The translations under genes and the position numbers were made by a program. A DNA stretch of 52,043 nucleotides from assembly GCA_018365895.1 (NCBI GenBank), contig JAGZJD010000012.1, positions 1-52,043 on the forward strand, in the 5' to 3' direction. The notes under the pieces were generated by a model, which was not told the DNA's origin, ran no database searches, and saw nothing but the letters and a program-made list of their open reading frames with translations. Positions 1 through 9,183 of this stretch are shown in pieces (the stretch's first letter is position 1; each line of letters starts with the position of its first letter). This stretch comes from Lachnospiraceae bacterium. GTDB lineage: Bacteria > Bacillota_A > Clostridia > Lachnospirales > Lachnospiraceae.

Positions 1-2
1 AA

Positions 3-68
3 TTCAAGGAGGAGTCGTTTAAAAAAGACCATAAAGGCAGGAAAAAAACTAGAGTGCACAGAAGTTAA
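3..68 (+). CDS. Possible C-terminal end of an upstream protein
   Basis: One frame is open from the window edge and stops at a TAA ending at 68. It encodes 21 residues rich in Lys and Arg (ending KKTRVHRS). A basic tail ending 27 bases before the next start codon is plausible for a preceding gene in the same operon, but the piece is too short to identify and could be chance. Confidence 0.25.
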   Translation, partial: FKEESFKKDHKGRKKTRVHRS

Positions 69-95
69 TAATACAAAATTTTGAGGAGGGATAAA

Positions 96-794
96 ATGTT
101 AGAAGTACAGGGATTATCAAAACGCTATGGAAAATATCTGGCAGTAGACCATGTTAGTTTCTCGATTCCGGATGGCTGTGTAGGAATTCTTCTTGGACCG
201 AATGGAGCGGGAAAATCCACAATTATAAAAAGTATTGCAGGCCTGCTCAGGTATGACGGAGGAATTGGAATTCAGAAGATGTCGTCAAAATCACTGGAGG
301 CGAAAAAAGTCTTTGCCTATGTGCCGGAAATTCCGGCTTTGTTTGATGCACTGACGGTACGTGAACATATAGAATATATTCGTAAGGCATATAAAAGCAG
401 CATTACAGATGAAGAAATTGAAGGACTGCTTGCAAGATTTGAAATGAGTGACAAGCAGGATAAAATGGGAAATGAATTGTCTAAAGGAATGATGCAGAAG
501 GTCAGTATCTGCTGCGCACTTGCAGTCAAGCCGCAGGTAATCTTATTTGATGAGCCTATGGTCGGATTGGATCCGAAAGCAATTAAGGAACTGAAAGAAG
601 TTATTTTGGAATTAAAAGAAAATGGGACAACGGTGCTCATCAGCACACATATGCTTGAAATGGTAGACGGCTTGTGGGATGTAATGTTTGTGATGGAGAA
701 AGGAAAATTGATCGGAGCTTATAAGAAAGATGAGGTTGGCGGTAAAGATCTGGATGATCTGTTCTTCGAAATGACAGGCGGTGAGGAAGAATGA
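96..794 (+). CDS. ABC transporter ATP-binding protein
   Basis: This is the ATPase subunit of an ABC transporter, a cytoplasmic protein that powers the membrane partner encoded next. The 232-residue protein has Walker A GPNGAGKS (34-41), a signature LSKGMMQ (128-134), Walker B ILFDEP (149-154) and the switch histidine H185. The Q-loop glutamine is replaced by Glu (VPE near 77). I chose the ATG at 96 because it follows the ribosome site GAGGAGG at 83-89; a TTG fifteen bases upstream lies on top of that site. The gene overlaps the permease gene by 4 bases (ATGA), so the two are translationally coupled. The substrate cannot be read from sequence; the family includes exporters of peptides and drugs. 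Confidence 0.93.
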   Translation: MLEVQGLSKRYGKYLAVDHVSFSIPDGCVGILLGPNGAGKSTIIKSIAGLLRYDGGIGIQKMSSKSLEAKKVFAYVPEIPALFDALTVREHIEYIRKAYKSSITDEEIEGLLARFEMSDKQDKMGNELSKGMMQKVSICCALAVKPQVILFDEPMVGLDPKAIKELKEVILELKENGTTVLISTHMLEMVDGLWDVMFVMEKGKLIGAYKKDEVGGKDLDDLFFEMTGGEEE

Positions 795-2356
795 AAGCAC
801 TTTGGTATTTGAGAAAAACAATTTGGAAGAATCAAATAAAGAAAGCGTTGAAGCGACCGACAACGTATCTGTTTCTTGTTCTCGGAATATTTTATATCGG
901 AATTATTGTTGCGGGAATCGGGACAGTTGCAGCAAACTTTCAATTTGATTCGGCATATGGACTTGTGATTTTGATGACGATTTGGAGTTTTTATATGATT
1001 CCTGCAAATTTCGTCAGCTATGCAGGCCGCAAGGGAATTATTTTCCGCCCCTGCCAGGCGCATTTTGTTTTTACTGCGCCGATTTCTCCAAAGAGAATTC
1101 TTCTTGATACAGCGGCATTAAATCTGGGATTGAGTATTGTGGGCGGTATTGTCATGAGCGTGATCGGTGTGTGGGTATTCCATCTTCCAATCTGGCGTGC
1201 GGCACTGATGTTTTTGCTCTGCTTTGTGTTGGAAATGGTTCTTGAATGCAGCCTGATCATCATTGTCTATGGAAGTGACCGTTTTGCTGATGGAAAGTTT
1301 AAACGATGGGGAATTTTCATCAAAGGAATTCTTATTGTTTCAGCGATATTTTTCCTGTGGTATTTCAAAGAAAACGGAATCAGCTTAAAAAGTGCTGCGG
1401 AACTGATCGAACATCCGATTTTTCGATTGCTTCCGGTAGTGGGATGGGATATCAGCGCTTTGCGGCTTGTGATTCTTGGGCCGGATCGTTTGAATGTAAT
1501 CGGAACAGTATTATATCTGGGGTTGATTATACTTCTGACACTTATGGCGATCCGGATGAAAAACACAGGTGCTTATTATGAAGATGCGGCTAAATTTGCG
1601 GATGATTATCAAGAACTCCGTAACCGGAGCAAGCGGGGAGAGACTGGTTATAGTCTTGGGAAAAAGAAAAAATTCCGTACAGTAAAAGGCAATTTTGGAG
1701 GCGGCGCCAAAGCAATCTTCTATCGCCAGCTTTTGGAATATAAGAAAGAGCGGTTTTTTATTTTTGATTCGATGACGTTAATTTGTGTTGTTCTTGCCGG
1801 TGTTCTGGCGAAGATGATGGAACCGCCGAAAGAAGGAATGCAGGGGCTGGTTATGATGGGATTGATCGCCTACATGAGTTTTTGTGCTTCCGGTTATGCA
1901 GGTAAATGGGACAAGGAATTAGAAAATCCTTATTTATATCTGATTCCGGACACGGCAGTCAGAAAAATGTGGAATGCGACAAAGATGGAACATATAAAGG
2001 CATTTTTTGATGGACTGCTCATGGCGGGTATGATTGGATATTTCTGGCATGTACCATTCTGGCAGATAGCAGCAAGTATCGTAATATATGTACTTTTACA
2101 GGCAAATAAAATGTATTTAAAAGTATTTGCAAAAATGCTGCTTGGAAATACGATGGGAAATACAGGGCGTACAATTCTGCGGCTTCTCATTCAGTCAGCA
2201 GTGCTTGGAGTTGGTGTGCTTATATCCGTGGCAGCAGCAATCTTCCTGAATCCGGAAGTTGTATTTGCAGTTATGCTTGTCTACAGTTTGGCAGCAACTG
2301 TGATCGTAGCGCTGTTTGCATCTATGAAATTTGAAGTACTGGAGCAGAATGAATAA
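791..2356 (+). CDS. ABC exporter membrane subunit
   Basis: The 521-residue integral membrane protein is the permease partner of the preceding ATPase. Hydrophobic segments cluster near residues 25-70, 105-150, 175-195, 225-255, 325-365 and 400-515, separated by a charged loop around 265-310. It resembles the clostridial 'putative ABC exporter' membrane family (PF16962-like), which is an inference from overall look rather than a motif. The start overlaps the ATPase stop by 4 bases. A strong terminator follows, so the pair closes its transcription unit. Substrate unknown. Confidence 0.85.
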   Translation: MKALWYLRKTIWKNQIKKALKRPTTYLFLVLGIFYIGIIVAGIGTVAANFQFDSAYGLVILMTIWSFYMIPANFVSYAGRKGIIFRPCQAHFVFTAPISPKRILLDTAALNLGLSIVGGIVMSVIGVWVFHLPIWRAALMFLLCFVLEMVLECSLIIIVYGSDRFADGKFKRWGIFIKGILIVSAIFFLWYFKENGISLKSAAELIEHPIFRLLPVVGWDISALRLVILGPDRLNVIGTVLYLGLIILLTLMAIRMKNTGAYYEDAAKFADDYQELRNRSKRGETGYSLGKKKKFRTVKGNFGGGAKAIFYRQLLEYKKERFFIFDSMTLICVVLAGVLAKMMEPPKEGMQGLVMMGLIAYMSFCASGYAGKWDKELENPYLYLIPDTAVRKMWNATKMEHIKAFFDGLLMAGMIGYFWHVPFWQIAASIVIYVLLQANKMYLKVFAKMLLGNTMGNTGRTILRLLIQSAVLGVGVLISVAAAIFLNPEVVFAVMLVYSLAATVIVALFASMKFEVLEQNE

Positions 2357-2378
2357 CATTTAGGTGTAAAAAACAAAG

Positions 2379-2415
2379 GATTATCTGAACACACAATCTT
2401 CAGATAATCTTTTTG
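2379..2415 (+). terminator. Intrinsic terminator after ABC exporter operon
   Basis: A perfect 10-bp inverted repeat (GATTATCTGA 2379-2388 with TCAGATAATC 2400-2409) has an 11-base loop and is followed directly by TTTTT. It separates the ABC operon from recA. Confidence 0.85.
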
Positions 2416-2502
2416 TATTATTCTATCTTTATATGGAAGGATATGCTATACTGAAGAAGCATTGTTTACAATTCCAAGGGGCAGGAATTCGATAAAAGAC
2501 TA

Positions 2503-2531
2503 TTGACAATTGAAAGAATGTATACTAATAT
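2503..2531 (+). promoter_or_regulatory. recA promoter
   Basis: A perfect -35 TTGACA at 2503-2508 is followed after 17 bases by TAATAT (2526-2531), a fair -10. Another element, TGCTATACT at 2444-2452, looks like an extended -10 further upstream and may be a second start. The LexA box just downstream supports the proximal promoter. Confidence 0.6.
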
Positions 2532-2542
2532 ATTCATAGAAA

Positions 2543-2556
2543 CGAACATAAGTTCG
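2543..2556 (+). promoter_or_regulatory. LexA (SOS) operator of recA
   Basis: The sequence CGAACATAAGTTCG is a perfect inverted repeat in its CGAAC and GTTCG halves. It matches the Gram-positive LexA/DinR consensus CGAACRNRYGTTYG at all but one position. It begins about 12 bases after the -10 and so covers the likely transcription start, where bound LexA would block recA and the downstream recX. Confidence 0.85.
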
Positions 2557-2577
2557 TGTTTAAAAGGAGTATGTAGA

Positions 2578-3636
2578 ATGGCAAATAATATTGAAGATAG
2601 AAAGAAAGCACTAGATGCAGCGATTTCAAAATTGGAGAAAGATTTTGGGAAAGGAACAGTAATGAAGCTTGGGGATGCCAGTGCCAATGTGGCAGTGGAG
2701 ACCGTTCCGACAGGCTCTTTGAGTCTTGATATTGCGCTTGGTCTGGGAGGCGTTCCAAAGGGACGTGTTATTGAGATTTACGGACCGGAGTCAAGTGGTA
2801 AGACAACAGTAGCGCTGCATATGATCTCCGAAGTACAAAAACGCGGTGGAATTGCCGGATTCATTGACGCAGAGCATGCGCTTGATCCGGCATATGCTAA
2901 GAATATTGGTGTAGATATTGATGAACTTTATATTTCACAGCCAGACAGTGGGGATCAGGCATTAGAGATTGCAGAGACGATGGTTCGTTCCGGTGCAATG
3001 GACATTATTGTAATCGACTCTGTGGCAGCGCTTGTACCGCGACAGGAGATTGAAGGAGATATGGGAGACAGCCATGTAGGATTGCAGGCACGTCTGATGT
3101 CTCAGGCGCTCAGAAAGCTGACTCCGGTTATTAGCAAGTCGAACTGTGTGGTAATCTTTATCAATCAGCTGAGAGAGAAAGTTGGCGTGATGTTCGGCAA
3201 TCCGGAGACAACGACAGGGGGACGCGCCTTAAAGTTTTATGCTTCTATCCGTATGGATGTCAGAAGAATCGAAACATTAAAACAAAGCGGTGAGATGGTA
3301 GGAAACCGTACAAGAATTAAGGTAGTTAAGAATAAGATTGCACCGCCATTTAAGGAAGCGGAATTTGATATTATGTTTGGAAAAGGTATTTCCAAAGAAG
3401 GAGATATTCTGGATCTGGCAACAAGCATTGATCTTGTGAACAAGAGTGGCGCATGGTATGCTTATAACGGGAATAAGATTGGCCAGGGACGTGAGAATGC
3501 AAAGCAATATTTATCAGAACATCCGGATATTATGACAGAACTGGAGACGAAAGTAAGAGAGCATTACGGTCTCGCACCGGCAGAGGAGTCTGCTGTACAG
3601 GTGCCTAAGCCGGAAGTGGAGGCAGAAGAAGAGTAG
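2578..3636 (+). CDS. recA: Recombinase RecA
   Basis: RecA is the DNA-dependent ATPase that pairs homologous strands and, as a filament on single-stranded DNA, triggers LexA self-cleavage. The 352-residue protein has Walker A GPESSGKT near residue 70, the conserved [18 protein letters not shown] loop region, and an acidic C-terminal tail. I chose the ATG at 2578 ([12 protein letters not shown]) because AAAAGGAGT lies just upstream. The longer open frame would start inside the -35 promoter element and run through the LexA box. recX follows after one base. Confidence 0.98.
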   Translation: MANNIEDRKKALDAAISKLEKDFGKGTVMKLGDASANVAVETVPTGSLSLDIALGLGGVPKGRVIEIYGPESSGKTTVALHMISEVQKRGGIAGFIDAEHALDPAYAKNIGVDIDELYISQPDSGDQALEIAETMVRSGAMDIIVIDSVAALVPRQEIEGDMGDSHVGLQARLMSQALRKLTPVISKSNCVVIFINQLREKVGVMFGNPETTTGGRALKFYASIRMDVRRIETLKQSGEMVGNRTRIKVVKNKIAPPFKEAEFDIMFGKGISKEGDILDLATSIDLVNKSGAWYAYNGNKIGQGRENAKQYLSEHPDIMTELETKVREHYGLAPAEESAVQVPKPEVEAEEE

Positions 3637-3637
3637 T

Positions 3638-4258
3638 ATGAAGGTAACGCGGGTAGAAGCCGTGACGAAAACAAAGTATAAAGTGTTTTTAGATGAACAG
3701 TTCGCCTTTGAATTATACAAAGGCGAACTGTCTCGCTATCAGATTGCTGAGGGTGCACAGATCAGTGAAACAATTTATGAGATGATTCGTCAGGAAGTTA
3801 TTTTAAAACGTATAAAACTGCGGGCGCTTCATCTTTTAAATGTATCGGATCGAACAGAGGCAGATCTGCGAAATAAACTTCGACAGAGTCATTATCCGGA
3901 AGATTTGATAGAAGAAGCTGTTGCATATGTGAAACGCTTTGGATATATCAATGATGAAAGGTATGTGCAGATGTATGTACTGAACCGGAAGGAGAAGAAG
4001 AGCCGAAGAGAAATCTATGCTGCCCTTTTGCAGAAAGGGATTCCGGGAGAACAAATTGATGAGGCGTTTGAGTCCTGTTATGACCAGGAAGATGCGCTGG
4101 AAGCAATTTGCACACTCCTTTCTAAAAAGGGGTATCGGCCTGATATGGATGAGAATCAGAAGCAAAAGCTTTATGGCTATCTGGCGCGAAAAGGATTTGG
4201 TTATGAAGAAATTCGTCATGCAATGGAGATTTCTTGTGGGGATGAAGGAAGTTTCTGA
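3638..4258 (+). CDS. recX: Regulatory protein RecX
   Basis: RecX binds RecA filaments and limits their growth and activity. The 206-residue protein has the tandem three-helix repeats of the family, visible as repeated patterns such as 'LRNKLRQSHYPEDLIEEAVAYV' (about 75-95), 'REIYAALLQKGIPGEQIDEAF' (about 125-145) and a third near 175-200. It starts one base after the recA stop, so it shares the SOS-controlled transcript. A GTGGAGG motif inside the recA end, about 15 bases before the ATG, may help initiation, but coupling to recA translation is more likely. Confidence 0.92.
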   Translation: MKVTRVEAVTKTKYKVFLDEQFAFELYKGELSRYQIAEGAQISETIYEMIRQEVILKRIKLRALHLLNVSDRTEADLRNKLRQSHYPEDLIEEAVAYVKRFGYINDERYVQMYVLNRKEKKSRREIYAALLQKGIPGEQIDEAFESCYDQEDALEAICTLLSKKGYRPDMDENQKQKLYGYLARKGFGYEEIRHAMEISCGDEGSF

Positions 4259-4266
4259 TTGAATGC

Positions 4267-4295
4267 TTGACATATTTACCAAAACAGTATAAAAT
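4267..4295 (+). promoter_or_regulatory. rny promoter
   Basis: A perfect TTGACA (4267-4272) is separated by 17 bases from TAAAAT (4290-4295). It lies in the 84-base gap after recX and points at rny. Confidence 0.7.
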
Positions 4296-4342
4296 TTAAC
4301 TGTTGTATTTGTACAATGAAAACTAAATAAGGAGGTGCTCCT

Positions 4343-5890
4343 GTGCTAGGTTATATAATTGTTGCTGTAGTTGTATCAGTAGTAACAGCAGGGCTTACTC
4401 ACATGATCACGGTCAATAATCTGCGGAAAGATGCAGACAGTAAGATCGGGAATGCGGATAGTAAGGCGCGCGAGATTATAGATGATGCATTAAAAACGGC
4501 TGAAACGAAGAAAAAAGAAGCACTTTTGGAAGTGAAAGAAGAGTCCATTCGTACAAAGAATGAACTCGAGAAAGAATCGAAGGAACGCAGAGCAGAACTG
4601 CAGCGTTACGAGAAGAGAGTCCTTTCCAAAGAAGAAGCTCTTGATAAGCGTTCAGAAGCAATTGAGCAGAGAGAAGCTAGCTTTGTAACTCGTGAAGAAC
4701 AGATTAAGCAGCGAGAAGTCAAAGCAGAAGAACTGACAAAACAAAGAGTACGGGAACTGGAACGAATCTCAGGTCTGACCTCCGAACAGGCAAAAGAATA
4801 TCTGTTAAAAACTGTTGAAGATGATGTGAAACATGATACCGCTAAGATGGTAAAAGAACTGGAAAACCAGGCAAAGGAAGAGGCTGCAAAGAAAGCAAAA
4901 GAATATGTCGTAACTGCGATTCAGAAGTGTGCGGCTGATCATGTGGCAGAGACGACAATCTCTGTTGTACAGCTTCCAAGTGATGAGATGAAAGGACGTA
5001 TTATTGGACGAGAAGGTCGCAATATCCGTACTTTAGAGACGATGACAGGAGTGGAATTGATTATCGATGATACTCCGGAAGCAGTTGTTTTATCCGGCTT
5101 TGATCCAATTCGAAGAGAAGTAGCGCGTATTGCTCTCGAAAAATTAATTGTGGATGGACGTATCCATCCGGCAAGAATTGAAGAGATGGTTGAGAAAGCA
5201 CAGAAAGAAGTAGAAAGTATGATCCGTGAGGAAGGAGAGGCAGCAGCTCTTGAAGTTGGTGTTCATGGAATCCATCCAGAGTTAATTCGTCTGCTTGGTC
5301 GCATGAAGTTCCGTACAAGTTATGGACAGAATGCGCTGAAACATTCTATCGAAGTGGCGCAGCTTTCAGGACTTCTTGCAGGTGAGATTGGACTTGATGT
5401 CCGCGTTGCCAAACGTGCAGGACTCTTACATGATATTGGTAAATCCATTGATCATGATGTTGAAGGTTCTCATATCCAGATTGGAGTGGATCTTTGCCGT
5501 AAGTACAAAGAATCTGCAACAGTCATTAATGCAGTAGAATCTCATCATGGTGATGTAGAACCAGAATCTCTGATTGCATGTATCGTACAGGCAGCTGATA
5601 CGATTTCTGCAGCGAGACCAGGTGCAAGAAGAGAGACATTAGAGACATACACAAACAGATTAAAACAGTTAGAAGATATCACCAACCAGTTTAAGGGAGT
5701 TGATAAGTCTTTTGCCATTCAGGCAGGAAGAGAGATTCGTGTCATGGTAGTTCCAGAACAGATCAGTGATGATGATATGGTGTTACTGGCACGGGATATT
5801 GCAAAACAGATTGAGTTCGAATTGGAATATCCGGGACAGATTAAAGTCAATGTAATTCGTGAATCCAGAGCAACGGACTATGCGAAGTAA
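4343..5890 (+). CDS. rny: Ribonuclease Y
   Basis: RNase Y is the membrane-anchored endoribonuclease that starts bulk mRNA decay in many Firmicutes. The 515-residue protein (B. subtilis: 520) shows one N-terminal membrane segment (about 3-20), a long charged coiled coil (about 25-195), a KH RNA-binding domain ([10 protein letters not shown], about 218-280) and an HD phosphohydrolase domain containing LLHDIGK (near 363) and a later SHHGD. The start is GTG at 4343, fixed by a strong AAGGAGGTG at 4329-4336. It has its own promoter and terminator, so it is monocistronic. Confidence 0.97.
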   Translation: MLGYIIVAVVVSVVTAGLTHMITVNNLRKDADSKIGNADSKAREIIDDALKTAETKKKEALLEVKEESIRTKNELEKESKERRAELQRYEKRVLSKEEALDKRSEAIEQREASFVTREEQIKQREVKAEELTKQRVRELERISGLTSEQAKEYLLKTVEDDVKHDTAKMVKELENQAKEEAAKKAKEYVVTAIQKCAADHVAETTISVVQLPSDEMKGRIIGREGRNIRTLETMTGVELIIDDTPEAVVLSGFDPIRREVARIALEKLIVDGRIHPARIEEMVEKAQKEVESMIREEGEAAALEVGVHGIHPELIRLLGRMKFRTSYGQNALKHSIEVAQLSGLLAGEIGLDVRVAKRAGLLHDIGKSIDHDVEGSHIQIGVDLCRKYKESATVINAVESHHGDVEPESLIACIVQAADTISAARPGARRETLETYTNRLKQLEDITNQFKGVDKSFAIQAGREIRVMVVPEQISDDDMVLLARDIAKQIEFELEYPGQIKVNVIRESRATDYAK

Positions 5891-5931
5891 TTGACCGAAA
5901 AAATAAGTCAAATATTATTTTGAAGTAAGAT

Positions 5932-5965
5932 AAGGGTGGGATAACAAATATCCTGCCCTTTTTAT
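5932..5965 (+). terminator. rny terminator
   Basis: An 11-bp stem with two G-T wobbles (AAGGGTGGGAT 5932-5942 with ATCCTGCCCTT 5950-5960) is followed by a run of T. The loop is 7 bases. Confidence 0.85.
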
Positions 5966-5987
5966 TCTGTGGGAAACAAAAATGCCA

Positions 5988-6016
5988 TTGGAGAACAGAA
6001 ACAAATTTGTTATACT
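5988..6016 (+). promoter_or_regulatory. nudF promoter
   Basis: TTGGAG (5988-5993), a 17-base spacer and TATACT (6011-6016) lie 24 bases before the nudF start. Confidence 0.6.
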
Positions 6017-6039
6017 GAAAACAGATTGGAGGGAGAAGA

Positions 6040-6579
6040 ATGGATTCTGTGAAACGAATTAAAAGAGATTTGGCGTATCGCGGAGCTGTGCTGGATGTTT
6101 ACGATGATACGATGCTGACACCGGACGGCAAAACAGTTCACTATGATTTTATCCATCACAATGGTGCTGCCGCGGTGGTGCCGGTAAGAGAGGATGGGAA
6201 GATTTTGATGGTACGTCAATTTCGAAATGCGATCGATCGGGAGACAATTGAGATTCCGGCGGGGAAACTTGATACCATTGACGAGCCGGGAATTGTCTGT
6301 GCGAGCCGTGAGCTGGAAGAGGAGACAGGGTATCGCTCGGAAAATCTGGAAAAACTGATTACCATTCGCACGACAGTGGCGCTTTGTAATGAAAAAATTG
6401 AGATTTTTACAGCGAGAAATCTGATTCCATCAAAACAACATCTGGATGCGGATGAGTACATTGATGTGGAAGCCTATACGATAGAAGAACTGAAAGAAAA
6501 GATTTTGAATCAGGAAATTGAAGACAGTAAAACGATTGCGGCTATTCTTGCATACGATGCAAAATATCATGCAGAATAA
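6040..6579 (+). CDS. nudF: NUDIX hydrolase, ADP-ribose pyrophosphatase type
   Basis: The protein likely hydrolyses ADP-ribose or related nucleoside diphosphate sugars to AMP and a sugar phosphate. The 179-residue sequence carries a Nudix box ending RELEEETGY (near 95), preceded by the AGKLD segment typical of ADP-ribose pyrophosphatases. The box has one extra residue between the first Gly and the first acidic position compared with the classical spacing. RBS GGAGGGAG precedes the ATG. The order nudF then spoIIM matches the Bacillus arrangement, where nudF lies near spoIIM, fur and xerD. Exact substrate is inferred. Confidence 0.88.
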   Translation: MDSVKRIKRDLAYRGAVLDVYDDTMLTPDGKTVHYDFIHHNGAAAVVPVREDGKILMVRQFRNAIDRETIEIPAGKLDTIDEPGIVCASRELEEETGYRSENLEKLITIRTTVALCNEKIEIFTARNLIPSKQHLDADEYIDVEAYTIEELKEKILNQEIEDSKTIAAILAYDAKYHAE

Positions 6580-6638
6580 ACTTGAATAAAACAATAACCT
6601 CGGCATATATATAGTATCAACAGATGGGAGGGAGTCCT

Positions 6639-7181
6639 ATGAAGATACGAAAGTCAAAGAAGCAGCTTTTGCTCTATTATATGTCGGGGTTTTTTGTCGG
6701 AATTCTATATGCCAATATTGTCGGAGGAAACGCCCCGGATTCTTCCGGAATTTTTCAGGAATATTTTCTTAGACAGTATATGCAGACAGAAATTAATGTG
6801 AAGGAATATTTCTTTTATCTTTTACAGCTCCGTCTCTTTCCGCTGGCATTGCTTGCAATAGCAGGATGCAGCAGATTCAAAAGCAGTGCTGCTGCGGTTT
6901 TTCTGCTCTGGACAGGCTTTAGCGGAGGGATTGTGGCGGTGACGGCAGTTTTGAATCTTGGTATGAAAGGAATGCTTATCTGCATAGCTGGATTGTTTCC
7001 GCATATGATTGCTTATGGATTTGGATACGCCATATTACTTTGGTATTTGTATGGCTATCCGCAGATTCGGTGGAATATATGGAAGAGTACGACGGTGGGA
7101 GGGATGTTTCTGATAGGGATTTTTATGGAAGCTTATGTAAATCCAGATATCATGAAGTTATTTATTCGACTTCTTGGTTAA
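6639..7181 (+). CDS. spoIIM: Stage II sporulation protein M-like membrane protein
   Basis: SpoIIM is part of the SpoIID-SpoIIM-SpoIIP complex that drives septal peptidoglycan thinning and engulfment. The 180-residue protein has a basic N-terminus and several hydrophobic segments (about 10-30, 58-75, 82-105, 110-140, 150-170), consistent with the family (B. subtilis SpoIIM is slightly longer). I chose the ATG at 6639 because GGGAGGGAG (6626-6634) is its ribosome site; the upstream ATG at 6624 precedes that site. The neighbouring nudF supports the call. It is followed by a terminator shared with the convergent flippase gene. Confidence 0.78.
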   Translation: MKIRKSKKQLLLYYMSGFFVGILYANIVGGNAPDSSGIFQEYFLRQYMQTEINVKEYFFYLLQLRLFPLALLAIAGCSRFKSSAAAVFLLWTGFSGGIVAVTAVLNLGMKGMLICIAGLFPHMIAYGFGYAILLWYLYGYPQIRWNIWKSTTVGGMFLIGIFMEAYVNPDIMKLFIRLLG

Positions 7182-7233
7182 AAAAGGGAGACAGAGGAAA
7201 TGCTGATATTACAGCAGCTTCTGTCTCCTTTTT
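7182..7233 (+). terminator. Terminator between convergent spoIIM and flippase genes
   Basis: GGAGACAGA (7187-7195) pairs with TCTGTCTCC (7220-7228). Inside is a second small stem (GCTG with CAGC). T runs follow on the plus strand, and an A run precedes it, which gives T on the minus strand. It can therefore stop transcription from both sides. Confidence 0.85.
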
Positions 7234-7266
7234 ATGTGATGTGCCTGGAACATATTGTATTTTGGA

Positions 7267-8580
7267 TTACGATATCCGTTTTAAAAGAAAAAAAGAAGAA
7301 AGGGTAATAAGTATTTGGCTTAAAAGCAGTCCCCATAAATATCCCTGGATGCCGCAAAAGGGAATAATCAGATAGACGCTGATGATTCTGACAGTGAGTC
7401 CGACCATGTTGATGAGCAGTGTGGATGATGTTTTTCCCAATCCGTTTAAAATACTCAAAAGAGCAGTGTTTAAGTAAAGAAATGGGCAGATCCAGGCAAG
7501 CGTTACGATGAAAGTTCCTGCAAGAGAGCTGTGGAATAGGACTTGCCCGATCACATTTCCAGCAAGAAGGAAACCGGTACAGCATATGATTCCGATAAAG
7601 ATACAGAAGAAGACTACTTTAGAAACAAGTCTATGCAGAGCTGTTTGATTCTTAGAAGCCTGTAACTCAGCTACAGTTGGCATCAACATAGAAGACATGG
7701 AATTAGTTACAGCTGAAGGGAAAAGAATACATGGGAGTGCCATACCGGTTAGAACGCCATAGACAGAGAGTGCTTCGGCAGTAGTTAATCCATATACCTT
7801 TAGACTGTGCGGAATAGAGACGGCTTCGACGCTTTGTAAAAGATTTAATAAGATGCGGCTTGTGCTCAGTGGTATGGCAAGCTGCATAAGGCTTTTAAAG
7901 GGCTGAAACATTCCGCGGACTGCAGGGCGCAGTTCTGCTTGTTGACGCTGTTCGGTAAGAAAATAAAAGACGGCATAAAAGGAAGAAATCATTTCTCCTG
8001 CGGCAAGACCAAGAACTGCAAATACAATGTTTGGAGTGAAATGCTGTCTGAGCGAAAAATGACACAGGAGAAAGACGGTGCTGACGCGGGCAAGCTGTTC
8101 AAGAAGCTGAGAAAAAGCGGGTACGTTTGTCCGGCGTTGTCCGAGGTAATATCCGCAGAGGCTACTGTGAACAGCTCCAAAAGGAAAAGCATATGTCATT
8201 GCGTATAAAAGAGGAGCGCAGCGCTGATCTCCGAGAAAATGCAGGGCGATTACCGGGGAAGTTTGTTGCAGGAAAATCATGCACAGGATAGAAAGTGTGC
8301 ATGAGATGATAAGACCGGTCATAAGACAGCGAACTGCCTGAAGAGATTTTCCAACAGCTGTACAGCGTGCTGTAAGACGAGAAATGGCAGTTTGGATACC
8401 GGCACAGGTAAGAGAAAAGAAAAGAGCATACACAGGGAAAATGAGCTGATAAAGTCCGACAGCTTCTTCGCCGAAGGTATGACTTAGAAAGATACGGTAA
8501 TAAAAACCAATGAGCCGTGTGAGAATTCCGGCAAGGGTAAGGATAAGCGTTCCTCTGATAATAGATTGTGTTTTGGACAT
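7267..8580 (-). CDS. SpoVB-like MOP-family flippase
   Basis: This is a polytopic membrane protein of the MOP/oligosaccharide-flippase superfamily, resembling stage V sporulation protein B, which acts in spore cortex synthesis, probably by moving a lipid-linked precursor. The 437-residue sequence starts with the typical 'IRGTLILTLAGILTRLIGFYYRIFLS' helix and has about a dozen hydrophobic segments. It is shorter than B. subtilis SpoVB (518 residues), lacking part of the C-terminal region. The ATG at 8580 has AGGAG upstream on the minus strand. No partner gene is adjacent. Assignment to SpoVB rather than another lipid flippase is an inference. Confidence 0.8.
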   Translation of the reverse strand: MSKTQSIIRGTLILTLAGILTRLIGFYYRIFLSHTFGEEAVGLYQLIFPVYALFFSLTCAGIQTAISRLTARCTAVGKSLQAVRCLMTGLIISCTLSILCMIFLQQTSPVIALHFLGDQRCAPLLYAMTYAFPFGAVHSSLCGYYLGQRRTNVPAFSQLLEQLARVSTVFLLCHFSLRQHFTPNIVFAVLGLAAGEMISSFYAVFYFLTEQRQQAELRPAVRGMFQPFKSLMQLAIPLSTSRILLNLLQSVEAVSIPHSLKVYGLTTAEALSVYGVLTGMALPCILFPSAVTNSMSSMLMPTVAELQASKNQTALHRLVSKVVFFCIFIGIICCTGFLLAGNVIGQVLFHSSLAGTFIVTLAWICPFLYLNTALLSILNGLGKTSSTLLINMVGLTVRIISVYLIIPFCGIQGYLWGLLLSQILITLSSFFLLKRIS

Positions 8581-8627
8581 AAAAACTCCTGACAGTGCTG
8601 TTTATAAAGCTTATTCCAGAAAATCTC

Positions 8628-8656
8628 TTGACAGAACAAAATAGTAATGTTATTCT
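8628..8656 (+). promoter_or_regulatory. isc operon promoter
   Basis: Perfect TTGACA (8628-8633), a 17-base spacer and TATTCT (8651-8656) precede iscR. Confidence 0.7.
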
Positions 8657-8665
8657 AGCAATGGA

Positions 8666-8689
8666 AATCCTAGTAAAAAAGTAGGAATT
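8666..8689 (+). promoter_or_regulatory. Candidate IscR/Rrf2 operator
   Basis: TCCTA (8668-8672) and TAGGA (8682-8686) form an inverted repeat with AT-rich flanks and spacer. It sits at the expected transcription start and close before iscR, a suitable place for autoregulation by the Rrf2-family product. The match to a specific clostridial consensus was not tested. Confidence 0.5.
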
Positions 8690-8706
8690 AAAAAGAAGGT
8701 GATCAG

Positions 8707-9168
8707 TTGAAACTATCTACAAAAGGACGATATGGATTAAGAGCGATGATCGATCTGGCTCAGTACAGTGAAGAAGAACCGGTATCCATCAGCAGTATTG
8801 CGGCAAGGCAGGAAATTTCAGAGCGTTATCTGGAACAGCTGATGTCGCTCCTTAGAAAAGCAGGTCTGATCAAAAGTATCCGTGGAGCCGGAGGCGGTTA
8901 TGTTTTGAACAAAGCAGCGGCGGATATTTCTGTGGGGGATATTTTAAGAGCTCTGGAAGGAAGTCTTGAAGCAGTAGAATGCGGAGGACTGCATCCGGAA
9001 GTAGGATGTGATACAGCTGACCGCTGTGTGACAAAATATGTCTGGCAGAAAATTAATGAAAGTATTACTCAGGCAGTAAATGAAATAAAGCTGGATCAGC
9101 TTGTACGAGAAAGCAAGGAACTATGTTCCTGCTGTGGACAGCGAATACCGGCAGAAAGAATAAAATAA
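8707..9168 (+). CDS. iscR: Rrf2-family iron-sulfur regulator IscR
   Basis: IscR is a winged-helix repressor that senses iron-sulfur supply by carrying a cluster. The 153-residue protein starts MKLSTKGRYGLRAM, the family hallmark, followed by a recognition helix (SERYLEQLM) and three cysteines C92, C101 and C107 placed as cluster ligands. Two more cysteine pairs lie near the C-terminus (CSCC). The start is TTG at 8707, with AGAAGGTGAT upstream. It leads iscS, iscU and mnmA and probably represses them. Confidence 0.92.
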   Translation: MKLSTKGRYGLRAMIDLAQYSEEEPVSISSIAARQEISERYLEQLMSLLRKAGLIKSIRGAGGGYVLNKAAADISVGDILRALEGSLEAVECGGLHPEVGCDTADRCVTKYVWQKINESITQAVNEIKLDQLVRESKELCSCCGQRIPAERIK

Positions 9169-9183
9169 AAGGGGGATATGAAA

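Noticed and set aside
2503..2577. Longer RecA starting 25 codons upstream
   Set aside because: This region is the promoter and LexA box; the real start has a good ribosome site.
7939..8208. Plus-strand 89-residue ORF inside the flippase gene
   Set aside because: It is antisense to a clear membrane-protein frame, without ribosome site or family features.
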